DNA of 64,000 bases from Lophium mytilinum. Taxonomy: Eukaryota > Ascomycota > Dothideomycetes > Mytilinidiales > Mytilinidiaceae. The notes beneath the pieces were generated by a model that did no database searches, was not told where the DNA came from, and worked only from the letters and a program-made list of their open reading frames with translations. Each line of letters opens with the position of its first letter. Position 1 is the stretch's first letter. The position numbers and the translations under genes are program-made. The stretch covers positions 1,447,334 through 1,511,333 of the forward strand of contig MU004185.1 in the NCBI GenBank assembly GCA_010093605.1, read 5' to 3'. This document shows positions 20,632-30,591 of this stretch, one piece after another.

Positions 20632-23391
20632 GTCTTCGTAGCTATGCAATGCCTGCGGCGGCGTGCCGACCGTGGTTCGGGACGTTGCTGGTAATATAGG
20701 GTCGCAGGCGGGTGTGAAAGTAGGTTATGAAGTCGGGGGTCGGATCTCGAATTGGTCTATGAAGACGTGCAGATTGGTATTTGGTGATTTCATGAGTAAG
20801 TCATTTTCATGCGGGGCGCGAAGTGAAGCTCAGTTGGGTCTGTCACGAGGATGAAACAAAGGATGTCTGCGATGTTGGTCTATTGTTGGTGGAGGCCAGA
20901 TGAGACCTGATTGGACGGAGAGGCTGCGTTTACAATGCAGCAAAGAGGCGAGAGAACAAGAGAACAAAGACGCTTCAATGGAGGTTACAGAGGAAGTGAA
21001 AGGTGAAGAAGCCGCAGACGAAGTTGAGATGCAAAGACTTTGAGATGGCAAAGAGAAGAAGCAGCTCCACCTCCAGCGCGTTGAAACACGCGCCCCAAAC
21101 CTCTCCCGACGGTGGCCAGGCAGGCCACGCCAACCATGCCATTTCTTGCATAGAGCCTCTCCAGATCCTCCACGAATGCTCCAGCAGAGGTCGCGATTCG
21201 CCGGCGACGGACACACGTAGGCTGCGAACGGCTGGGTGGGAGCGGAGGGCAGTGACTCACGGGAATGATTGGAGCTCGTCGCGCTCTCACGGGCGCACGT
21301 CCGACTTAGCGAGCGCCATGAGCAGGGAGTCGCAGGCTCGTAGCCGCCAGGTATTCGCTGGAGGGACACACGGGAATCAATGCAGCGACGAAACGTAGTC
21401 GCGTGAGAGGGCGCTGGCTGCTGGGTTTGCTGGCGGGAGAGTAGGTGGGCGAAGCATCTGGCCAGTCGTGAGAGGGGACCAGCAGCAGCTAGACGCCGTT
21501 CATTTCCTTAGGTAAGGCGCCAAGGCACTTCTTCTCCGCCCTTGGCAGCAGGGCAGCGAGAGGGGCGAGCGGGATTCTACTGGTCTGAAGAGAGGATGGA
21601 GAGGGGCGGAGAGGGGGTGGAGGGGATGAATGAGGACAGAAGCATGTGGGAGTTGAGCTGACGAGAACCACTACTCCTCTTCGTCACATCACAGATGTGC
21701 CATCGGGCTGGCTCTCAAATCATTACTGTGCGAAACACGAGATACTCGCAAGGTACCGTCTCCATAATCGTGACTTGCAGGGGCGGGTGAGAAGTTTATC
21801 TGTTCAACAGCCGACAAATGAGCACATTGCAGCTGAAAATAGCGAAAAGGACTCCCGTCTTGCCATCTAGAGGTTGAAGCACCCACTTAGAGTTACATTT
21901 GACGCTGTTGACCGTGCCCGTGACAAGTATATTTGACGTTGCTGACCATGCCCGTAGTGAGTACATTTCACATTTGACACTGTTGACTGTCCTCGTGGTA
22001 AGTGAGGCATCCTGAGACTTAACTGTGCACCAGGGGTATTTTGAGACGTCGCTAGAGTCTTCAACACCATCCTGCGGGCTAGCCGCCTCTCTGTATAGGG
22101 AGCAGCCGGGCCAGGCTATTCGTCCAGGCGCCCGACATTCGCGGTTAAGCTTGTTTTTCGCCGCATGGCTCAGGCCCAAAGAGGGGCGCATTGTCCTATC
22201 ACGGTGCTTGGCGGGCCGTGATAGGTGTTACTGCAGCGGGTTCCCTGGAGCGTGCAGCGACGATAATTTCGGCGACATGGCATTTGATATTACCTTCGGT
22301 AGCGGCCCAGCAATTGCCGATCGCTGCATGAGCGGACGGCCGGTTGCTGGCAGTCGAAGTCTGGATAGAAGTGCAGCAGTTTTGTGGCCTGCTATCTTGG
22401 GCATCGCGTCGCGAACCTCTACAGGAGTTGAGCTGCTCAGCTCCCTCGCCGCCAGCACAGCTCATCTGCGGCCCCTGGCCTCACAACCTGGCCAGGAACT
22501 CCACCACAACTTGCACCAGCCGCTAGCGCAGCGCAAGTGGCGGTCGAGGCGGCGTGCAATCGCCGCCAAGGCCCGCAAAATGACGGGCGCGATAGATAGA
22601 GAGGGATGCTCCTGGCCCCTATGCAGATATCGATATGCAGGCACGGCAAAAAATCTGTCCTCATTTCAATTGAAAGCACGCCCAGCCGACCTCAGATTCT
22701 CCCAAGTCTCTTCCCCTAGGACGCCGTTGTCTCTGACATCTGATTACTTCGTCTTCTTCCAAACATAACCCCCTCCCCTGCCACAGCAATTCTCGCGGCC
22801 ACTCACGCTGCCTGTCCAGCTGCATCCCACGCTCGTTACCAGCCTCGCCTCCTCCCAGGGAACGGAACACATAGACCCTTAGCGTATCTCGACCCCGGAC
22901 GTACGCCGAGATCACCTCAACCCTCCCAATCTGGAGCCATATCTGGCTTTGCGCCCTTCTTTTGCGCCGCGAGCTCTTGGCCACCTTGCTTGTCCAGTTC
23001 CACAGCGCCTCGGAGCCCCATCCTCCTTGCACCCTCTGCTTCCGACTACCTGCTTTGACAGCTTGGCTGCTGCTTAGCGTCTTCTGAGCCGCAGGACGAC
23101 GCCGCGTGCAGACTCTAGCAGTCTGTCCTCTTCCTCGAATTCTCCCTCCGCCCCAGACCCACCCTCATTGTGGCGACCTCACCCTCCCTCCAACCTTCCG
23201 TCGCCCATCGCCGGAGGCGCTCGTCTGCCGCGAGGGCCCCTCCGACGTTGCATCTCCAGGAAAGCTCTACATCAAGGGACCGATTTGGCTCTACCTCGGG
23301 CAGCAGTGCCGTAGGCAGTGCTGCAGGAGACCACAGAGACCATCGCGACCACCTAGAAACAATCCCAGGCACGCCCGCCGACTTCACTGGC
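20632..23391. other. Long divergent intergenic region
   Basis: About 2.8 kb between the membrane-protein gene and the mannosyltransferase gene. Long frames (for example 22025-22768 plus and 22661-23032 minus) lack ATG starts or recognisable motifs and look like by-products of high GC. The segment 22690-23390 is C/T-rich and is probably the mannosyltransferase promoter and leader. A degenerate three-unit repeat at 21895-22003 is listed separately. Confidence 0.45.
21895..22003. repeat. Three degenerate tandem units of about 34 bp
   Basis: Three units share the pattern AYATTTGAC-x-(C/T)TG-(T/C)TGAC-x-(A/G)TGCCCGT-x-AGT. Unit 1 is 21895-21928, unit 2 is 21929-21962, both 34 bp. Unit 3 is 21963-22003 and carries a 7-bp internal duplication (CATTT repeated) near its start. 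They lie outside any supported gene. Confidence 0.7.
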
Positions 23392-24884
23392 ATGTCTTCG
23401 AGATCGCCATCGCCTCATCACGGCGGAGGATGGTTGAGTCCGGGGCTGATGACACCGCAAGGCACAAGCGGGAGGTCGAGTCCAACGAGGGGATACGCGA
23501 ATGGCGGAGCGAACAACGTTACATGGGCCGCCGCTCAGGCACGGAGTGCAGAAGTCAAGGGATACGGAGCCTTCGCGCCACGGAACAACAACTTCTTCAA
23601 CAGACACCTGCGGTCCATATCACAAAGTCTGCCCTCTTTCGCGCCCTCATACGCCGAGAAGGAGAAATTTGGCCGGGGCCGGTGGACGAGATTTCAGCGG
23701 ACGCGGTTAGGACAACTTGCAACTAGAGTAGGCAGGAAAATGTGGCGCTGGAGGAAACCGCTTTATGTGGTCGCCGTATTACTTTTCTGCCTCTTGTTGT
23801 TTTATGTCACTCGTAAGTCTTGCATCCGCCTAAATTTTCAATTCTCTAACAGCTACAGCGCTATATCGACTATGGCGCGGAACTTCATTTCTTGGCGGTG
23901 GCAGCAAATTCGTAATCATACTGGCAGCCAACCAAGGGGGAGGTGTGATGGAGTGGAAAGGCCCTCGCGAGTGGGCGATTGAGAGAGATAGTGTAAAGAA
24001 CAAGAAGAAGTACGCCAAAAACTGGGGCTACGAACTGGAGATTGTCGATATGAGCACGAAAAAGCGCTATGCGCACGAATGGCGAGAGAGTTGGGAAAAA
24101 GTGGACACGATCCGCAACACCATGCGCAAATACCCTCACGCAGAATGGTGAGTATCGAGGATAATTTCTACATACGCAATTACTAACAATTCACAGGTTT
24201 TGGTGGTTGGATCTCAACACCTTCATAATGGAGCCGTCCTATTCCCTCCAGTCGCACATCTTCAACAATCTACAAAAAACCACGTACCGAGATATCAATG
24301 ATTACAATCCCCTCAATATCAGCCACCCTCTTACCGGCGAATACCTCGATCCAGAAACCAGGTCGACCGTGGGCGATGGAAAGCCAAGCTCCATCAACCT
24401 GATCGTGCCCCAAGACTGCAGTGGCTTCAACCTCGGATCCTTCTTCGTTCGCCGAAGCGTGTGGACAGACCGCCTACTAGACATCTGGTGGGACCCCGTC
24501 GGCTACGAGCAAAAACACATGGAATGGGAACACAAAGAGCAAGACTCGCTGGAAGCCATGTACCGGAACCAGCCCTGGGTGCGTCCCCACGTCGCCTTCA
24601 TCAAACAGCGTAAAGTCAACAGCTTCCCGCCCGGCGCCTGCGGCGAGCGGGGCGACGACCCAATGATCCACTACAAGGAGAAAGACCGCGACTTCCTCGT
24701 GAACATGGCCGGCTGCGAATGGGGCCGCGACTGCTGGGGCGAGATGTACAGCTACCGCCAGCTGAGCAACCGCCTCAACCGCAATCCGTGGGAGAAGTTC
24801 AAGGACGGCATCAGCGATGGCGTGAAGCGGCTCCGCGAGGGCAGGAAGAAAGACAAGAAGGACGACAAGAAGAAGCAATCGTAA
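23392..24884 (+). CDS. GT34 alpha-1,6-mannosyltransferase subunit (Mnn10/Mnn11 type)
   Basis: Three exons (23392-23812, 23859-24147, 24197-24884) give 465 residues. A Ser/Gly-rich cytosolic leader is followed at about residues 124-141 by one membrane anchor (LYVVAVLLFCLLLFYVT), the type II topology of Golgi glycosyltransferases. The luminal domain has FVIILAANQGGGVMEWKG, YGYELEIVDM-type spacing, and the family-34 signature WFWWLDLNTFIMEPSYSLQ, where DLN takes the place of the metal-binding DxD. It then shows VPQDCSGFNLGSFFVRRS and a late HYKEKDRDFLVNMAGC block. The C-terminus is Lys-rich. In yeast, Mnn10 and Mnn11 act in the M-Pol II complex that elongates the N-glycan outer-chain alpha-1,6 backbone. 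Which of the two this is I cannot decide. The acceptor of intron 1 is the second CAG, chosen because the first leads to an early stop. Confidence 0.88.
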
Positions 24885-25852
24885 TGTTTCTACTATGGCG
24901 AATCCCCACGGCGTTTCCGATAATCTCTTTTCGCTTCCATCTCTCCCTCCTGTTCTCTCAACCCGTGGCATCATAGGCACCACCGGGTCTGCGCGATTCC
25001 CGTTTCTAGAAATTGTTTACTGCCCCGCCTGGGCTTGGATATTGTACGAGCCAATATCAACATTCTTCCTTCTCTCCGCCGCCGCCTGATCAGCAAGCGC
25101 TGTTGATTCCCTCGTTTCTCTTCAACCCACCCCCCTGTACCATATCCTATGTGTTACAACCTTTCTGCATTTGGATCGGAGTGGAGTGCTTTTTTTTTTT
25201 TTTCGCAACGTTCGATTTTCGGGCTGCTGGCTGCTGCTGCTGCCGCTGCTGGGCTAGATATATACTATGATAGGCTACGTACGGTACGGGGGTTCTTTTG
25301 GCACGGCTGATCGCCGTTGGGCCGTATGACTGAAATGTTAGTCCTGTTGCTTTTTTACGCCTTGTTTTGTATATGGGGTTGGGATGGGATGTGATGTGCC
25401 ATGAGTGAGCCTTTGAAGTGTGTTGGACCTTGATGGGGTGCATGAGAGAGTGTGAGTGATGGCGAGGCAAGGCAAGCTGTGTAGTCAAATGTATTAAGTA
25501 TATTGGTTTTGCGTGTTGAACCCTCTCGAGACTGTTATTGAGTAGAGGAGGGTAGGGTATGTGATATAAGCTGTAGTGCCTGAAGGCCTTTCCGCCAGCC
25601 AGCACCGACTAACTCTATGGGCGCTCGACACCGTTATTGGGTGCTATATAAGCTCGAGGATGACATCCCAAGCCAGCGCAGCCACTCTCTCATCCCCATA
25701 CTATTCCACTCGTACAATTACACATCGGGCGCCATGCTGCGCCATCTTCGAAGACAGGCAAATCCCCGTCGCAGCAACCAGTCCGCATTGCCGCCAAATT
25801 GCAAAGCTCAAACCCAAGTCCGAGTCCAAGTCCAACGCTACGCGCAACCCTC
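24885..25852. other. Convergent 3' intergenic region with a poly-T tract
   Basis: Shared 3' flank of the mannosyltransferase (plus) and TAF7 (minus). A run of 14 T lies at about 25190-25203, followed shortly by a CTG-rich run (GCTGCTGCTGCCGCTGCTG). No gene seen; frames are unrecognised. Confidence 0.5.
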
Positions 25853-27451
25853 TCAATCCACCTCCATGCCCAAACTTGTCTTCTTCAGATTCAAATCATT
25901 CGTCAGCGTCTCAATCTTAGATATAATGCGTCTCCTCAGCAGGATGTTCGGCGTCTTCTGCAGCTGCGCGTTCGCATCCGCAATCTCCTTCTCGAGATCT
26001 GCAATCTCCTCCTTCTGCTGTGCGAGCTCCTGCTGCGCTGCCAGCGTATCCGCGTCAATCTCTTCCTCCGAATCTTCCTCTTCCTCGTCGTCGTCGCCTT
26101 CCGAGTTGGTCTCTGCGACGGATGGCGAGTTGGGTGTTGGAGTTTCTGTGGTGGGCACGGCGTCGGTGACGTCGGCGCCGAGCGCGTGCATCGCGACGTC
26201 GTGTGATGTTGCAACTTGGGAGGATTCGGCAACGAGGCCGGTTGCGACTGTGGCTTCGAAAGGATCGGGGGCTTCGGCGAGCTGCTGCTCGAGCAATTGC
26301 TCTAGATCGGGCTCGTCCACGTAGCTCTCGTGTGGAGCGTCTTCTACGGCCATATCCACGTCTGCCTTTTCGTCGTCGCTCTCGTAGTATCCATCGTCTT
26401 CTGAGTCGTCGTCAACGTCGTTGACATCCACCAAGTTATACTCCGTCCCGCCACCCGAGTCCATTGCGGCGCGGTCGAGATCCAGCAGGCGCTCGACCTC
26501 CGCCTCCACCTCCTCGATCTTGCGGAAGTTCTCGCGCTTCCTGAAGCGGCGCTTGCGCACCCAGTGCATCGGGGGTGTCAGCCCGTGCGCGTACTGGTGG
26601 AGGTCCGGGTCGACTTCTTGCGGCAGCATGAAGGCTTTTGCTTCTTCGTCCGTTTTGCACGGCCCCAGCACCAGCAGCATCTGGCAGATGTCGGCGCTCT
26701 TCACCCAGTCCCGCTTGTTCCAGCTCTTCATAGACTCTACGATGCAGGGGAGGTCGACCATCGCGGCCGCGTAGCGCGTGCCGTTGACTACGACGATCGA
26801 GCGGCGTGCCTCTTTGTCGAAGAATCGAAAGTATACTGAAAATCCGCCGTCGCTAGAGGGTTTGCCGATTTTCTTCTCCTCGATGGCTTTTTTCAGCGCC
26901 TCGCAGTCTGGGCCTGGCTGCATGCGCAAAACGAACTGAGATTGGATCGCTGGATCGATCTCTGCGTCCTCGCACTCGCTATCGTAGCCCACGCCCAGCG
27001 GTCGCGGAGGTGGCTTGCCCTGATACTTAAGCTTGAACACCGGCGCAGCGCTTCCAGGCGTGCGCGCCGTGAGCTTCAGCTTCGGTATAATCCTTTGGCT
27101 TTGAGTCGGGGGTATAATCGAGAGCGGGTGCCCAGGGCCTTTGGTTTTCCGCTTTGCCGGGGGCGACACCTCCTCATCGTCCTCATCTCTCGCTCTTTTC
27201 TTGTTGTTCTTGGCGGGGCCCTTCGGTGCTGTGGTGATTGGGTTTCCGTCCGCGTCGAACTTAGGCTTCTTGTTGTACTTGCGCTTCTGGCGGACGGGCG
27301 CTGGGAGGTCGGGGGGGTGTTCGTTGGCGGGAGTGGGTGGTAAAGAGGGGCGCATCTTGAGCTTTATCTTGGGGGTGCCGGATGGTGTATGATGTGAGGT
27401 GCTAGAACCGTCCGCGGGTGTCGACGTCTTGAGCTTCAACTTCAACGACAT
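25853..27451 (-). CDS. TAF7: TFIID subunit TAF7 (TAFII55 family)
   Basis: A single-exon frame; I take the ATG at 27451 (MSLKLKLKTST) over the one at 27472 because it is flush with the basic leader. The product is 532 residues. The TAFII55 N-terminal domain is unmistakable at about residues 170-320: QFVLRMQPGPDCEAL, then a beta region ending VVVNGTRYAAAMVDLPCIVES, then WVKSADICQMLLVLGPC, and finally YAHGLTPPMHWVRKRRFRKR. After this come acidic stretches and a C-terminal coiled coil (AAQQELAQQKEEIADLEKEIADA). TAF7 binds TAF1 within TFIID and checks its activity before transcription starts. The upstream leader is unusually long and basic. A TATATA string lies 108 bases upstream. It is head to head with the TAF3-like gene. 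Confidence 0.93.
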   Translation of the reverse strand: MSLKLKLKTSTPADGSSTSHHTPSGTPKIKLKMRPSLPPTPANEHPPDLPAPVRQKRKYNKKPKFDADGNPITTAPKGPAKNNKKRARDEDDEEVSPPAKRKTKGPGHPLSIIPPTQSQRIIPKLKLTARTPGSAAPVFKLKYQGKPPPRPLGVGYDSECEDAEIDPAIQSQFVLRMQPGPDCEALKKAIEEKKIGKPSSDGGFSVYFRFFDKEARRSIVVVNGTRYAAAMVDLPCIVESMKSWNKRDWVKSADICQMLLVLGPCKTDEEAKAFMLPQEVDPDLHQYAHGLTPPMHWVRKRRFRKRENFRKIEEVEAEVERLLDLDRAAMDSGGGTEYNLVDVNDVDDDSEDDGYYESDDEKADVDMAVEDAPHESYVDEPDLEQLLEQQLAEAPDPFEATVATGLVAESSQVATSHDVAMHALGADVTDAVPTTETPTPNSPSVAETNSEGDDDEEEEDSEEEIDADTLAAQQELAQQKEEIADLEKEIADANAQLQKTPNILLRRRIISKIETLTNDLNLKKTSLGMEVD

Positions 27452-27799
27452 GTCTGCGAGCCACCTATTCAAAGGGTCACGAGGTCGCCGGCGTGGCGCT
27501 GTAGTATCAGACGAGAAGGATCCAGTCGCGGAGATGCAGTGTGAATAGTGGTAGACTGTATATAGGCGCGCTCACGATTTAACGTGTTGTCAGGAATGTA
27601 TGAAGGAGTGAGGTGACGTGAAGGCGGGAGACGGGAGTGGCTTAGTCATGAAGACGGTGAGTCACGTGCGTAAACTTTAGATGAATTGGACTGCCGCTGC
27701 TCTTACAGCCCTTCTTTCCCCCGCTCTACCGGCCATGTCAAGCTACTGTCGATTTCACTCTCCACCGTGACCCGAGAGGAGAGTCACACCGCCTCGAAC
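27452..27799. promoter_or_regulatory. Shared divergent promoter of two TFIID subunit genes
   Basis: Only 348 bases separate the TAF7 and TAF3-like start codons. The interval contains a self-complementary TATATA at 27559-27564, a TGACGTGA-like string near 27612, a GTCACGTG site at about 27661-27668, and a C/T-rich tract next to the TAF3 start. Co-regulation of the pair is inferred from position. Confidence 0.6.
27559..27564. promoter_or_regulatory. TATA-like element between TAF7 and TAF3
   Basis: The palindromic string TATATA lies 108 bases upstream of the TAF7 ATG. Being symmetric it could serve either direction. Confidence 0.4.
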
Positions 27800-28590
27800 A
27801 TGTCCTCCAACACGCTCCACAACGCGCTCCTGCGTCCGGCGATCCTCCACATCCTCCGCGCTGCTGGATTCCACGCCGCGAAGCCCTCCGTCCTCGACAT
27901 TCTCACCGATATCACGTCGCGCTATATTCTTCTCCTCGCGTCCCGCACCGCTGAGAATGCGGTCGCGAACCACAACACCCCGGAGCCTGATATCACCGAC
28001 GTGCGCATGGCCCTACAGGATTGCGGTCTGCTGGTGCCATCCTTAACTCCCGGAGAAGAGGCGTGGAAGGAGATGCTGCGCAAGCCCTTGGAGCAATACC
28101 CAGAGAGAAACGGGCTCCGGGAGAAGGAGCGAATCAAGCGTGACGAGGAAGACACTCAGGATGTCAAGGCGTTCCTGGACTGGATTGAGGGCGAGCAGAA
28201 CCGTGAAATTCAAAGGATCGCGGGACTGGGCGCGCCTCCCGCTCCTGCTATAACAACAACGGCGGACCTAGATGCTAAAGAGATGGAGGATTATCTGACA
28301 TGTATGTGCATCCTTATGGTCTACAATCATGCTGGAGGGTATGAGACTAACGGTTCGTAGCACTCATGAAAAAGCACAGCAAGACCGGCGTGGAATCCCG
28401 CTACCAAGGGACTATTCTCGGTCAGCCATCGGAAATAAAGCCAGTCAAGATTGAGGGAGGTACAATTGAGAGCATTGGAGAGTGGAGGCTGCGTATGCGG
28501 CAGCGAGCCGCAAAACCTGATTCGAATACCGATACGAATAGCAAAGCAGTCGATTCTGTCGAGACAAACGGACATATGATGGAAGAATAA
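27800..28590 (+). CDS. TAF3: TFIID subunit TAF3-like, histone-fold (Bromo_TP) protein
   Basis: Two exons, 27800-28301 and 28361-28590, joined across a 59-nt intron (GTATGT...TAG), give 243 residues. The N-terminal 90 residues are a histone-fold of the bromodomain-associated type: LLRPAILHILRAAGFHAAKPS, VLDILTDITSRYILLLASR, and DITDVRMALQDCGLL. The remainder is charged and ends in a conserved-looking segment (YQGTILGQPSEIKPVKIEGG...WRLRMRQR). There is no PHD finger, as in budding yeast Taf3. TAF3 pairs with TAF10 within TFIID; the related TAF8 has a similar fold, so TAF8 is the main alternative. Its head-to-head position with TAF7 favours a TFIID role. The upstream in-frame ATG at 27686 falls in a C/T-rich leader and was not used. 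Confidence 0.75.
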
Positions 28591-29037
28591 GGGCGCTAGT
28601 AACTTTCCCTCGCCAGCCCAGCAGGGGCAATCATTGTTCGACTTTCACGACAACACTTTTTCCAAGGCAGAATAAGCCTGTGGATACACATCATAGCGAC
28701 GGAGTTTGGCGTTGGATACCTTCTTCAATGGTCATGTCAAGGCGTTTGTTTGATCATTTGGCGTCTCTATGTTGGCATCGTTGCGTTGACAGCGTAACAT
28801 CAGCCTAGGCAGAGGCTGTGGGTATACCAGCATCAATGGTATGATGCAGGCGTTGAACAAAGCACAGACAGAGTACCAATACAGACTCAAGATAGTCTAA
28901 CCTAAGAAGCTTATGGAGGTATAGATACTAATACACAAGGTCAAGTCGAAGTTTGAGTACCATTTCTTCGTAAACCCAACTCTTTTTGTCAGATGAAAGA
29001 AACCCGACTCTTAGACTAAAGTATGCAGATGTTGACC
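28591..29037. other. Convergent 3' flank, no gene seen
   Basis: Space between the TAF3-like stop and the stop of the small hydrophilic gene on the other strand. No frame or structure recognised. Confidence 0.4.
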
Positions 29038-29603
29038 CTAATCCACCGTGCTAGCAGGCCCACCAGACTGACCTAGGATACCGGCAACGTCAAGCTTTTC
29101 CGCCCTATTCTCCTTCAACTCCTCGCGGAGCGGCGCTTGTTCAGCTTTCTTCCTATAAACCCGTCTCGTTAGTCGCCAATGCCTAAAGGCCTCGTTCATG
29201 CCAATGCTGCTCACCTGTCCAAGTCCGAAGCAAGGTCTTCTTGCTCCCCACTCCTCCCCTGGAACGTCGAATCTCCAGCAACAGCATCCCTAATCCTCCC
29301 TTCGCCCGGTGCAGCCATCTGCTCGCCATCAAGCTCATTGTGCCTCCCCATCTGCTCCTCCGTCTTCCCTACTTCGCCTTCTCCACCGCCACGCACCCCG
29401 CGACCAAGCGACGAGAAGGTCCCCTCCTCTTGCGAATGGCCCTGCGACCGAACGTGCTCGACATCATCGGAGTCCGGGTTCGAGCGCGCGTTTTGTGCAG
29501 TCTGGCGATCTTCCGCCGGGTTCTTGCCTGCAGCGTTTCCGGGTGTGGTGTATGCTTGGTCTAGAGTAGGCTGGGAGGAGCCTTGGGGATCGAGGTCGGA
29601 CAT
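29038..29603 (-). CDS. Small hydrophilic protein of unknown function
   Basis: Exons 29603-29215 and 29152-29038 with a 62-nt intron (GTGAGC...TAG) give 167 residues starting MSDLDPQGSSQPTLDQAY. The protein is very rich in Gly, Glu, Asp, Ser and Gln and has no hydrophobic segment, so it is probably largely disordered and cytosolic or nuclear. The C-terminal exon is a short Lys/Glu helix (APLREELKENRAEKLDVAG) followed by ILGQSGGPASTVD. Similar small hydrophilins are widespread in ascomycetes, but I do not recognise a named family. The second ATG in the frame was taken as start because the first opens an unlikely hydrophobic leader. Frame continuity across the intron is the main support. Confidence 0.62.
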
Positions 29604-30591
29604 GATTGAGTTGTTTTCTGGGAGGATAGTTTGTTGTGAGGTTGTGGAAAGATGCAATTGCGCGGTGGGATGGCAATCTTTTAGAGGCGATTCACGATTC
29701 CCATGACGTCTGCGGGGCCGCTGGGGTGGGATTTATGCCAAGAGAAATTCCAAAGGCCGCCTCTCAACCCCTCAACACTATGACCGAACCGATTTAGAAG
29801 CATTCTCTATATGGTTGGATACCTTTGTAGGTTCTGAGGCAGACACTTCAGTTAGCTTCTTTTATTCAAATCTTCCCGCCCACCTTCTTGATCCAGGCTC
29901 TTGCGCAGGGCGACTCTCGACAACTTATCAGGACCTCACAGTTGTTAAACTCATAACAAGGCGTATATAATAGTTGTCTAGGAGTCTAGTTAGTCTATAA
30001 AATAGCAAGATTATATAAACGCGTCTCTAGTCTTCTCCTATGATTAGTAATTTCTTATGCCGGTTCGGAAAGAAGCAAAAGGCTCATTAAACGCGTTCTG
30101 GTGTTGAACCATCAAGTAAAACTATTGGGGCCGTCCTTGCCCCGAATAGAAACCGTGATGGTCGAGATTCGGCACCGAAGACCATGCAAGGAGGTGTACC
30201 TGTGTAACATGGTGAGGACCTACTCCTCTCTCAAGCTCATTTGAGCCCATAGTCATTACTTATATCTCATAGCTTCTACGGCCAAGATCTGCTCGACGCT
30301 CCTACACGCTCCTATCTACCCAAGGCGGGCTCTCCCATCCCTACATCCAGAACACCAGCAATGCAAACGCCTTCCCTTTTCCACTATACAACAGGCTCCT
30401 ATACGTTCCCGCCGCCGTGGAGATTCCAAACACAGTCGCGGCGGGTATCCAGGCTTCGCCAGCCCCAGAGACAGGAGTCGCCCAACTCCTCTTCGGCCTC
30501 AGCGTACATCCTCGCCTTTTGCCGCTCTATCTTTCCAAACGGCACATCCCAATTCCCCAACACCTCCTTAACCTTCTCCTCCACCCCGTCC
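29604..30591. other. Intergenic, partly AT-rich
   Basis: 29940-30060 is AT-rich with TATAA-type strings. 30360-30591 has long frames on both strands, probably 3' untranslated sequence of PEX5 preserved by base composition. No gene supported. Confidence 0.4.

Noticed and set aside
20632-20649. Six extra residues at the start of the large membrane protein
   Set aside because: The codon at 20649 is TTG; the first ATG is at 20631.
22025-22768. A 247-codon plus-strand frame upstream of the mannosyltransferase
   Set aside because: It begins with a non-ATG codon, sits in GC-rich DNA with equally long frames on the other strand, and the product has no recognisable motif or credible composition.
23170-23391. 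N-terminal extension of the mannosyltransferase by 74 residues
   Set aside because: The apparent start at 23170 is GTG; the first ATG in frame is at 23392 and fits the family.
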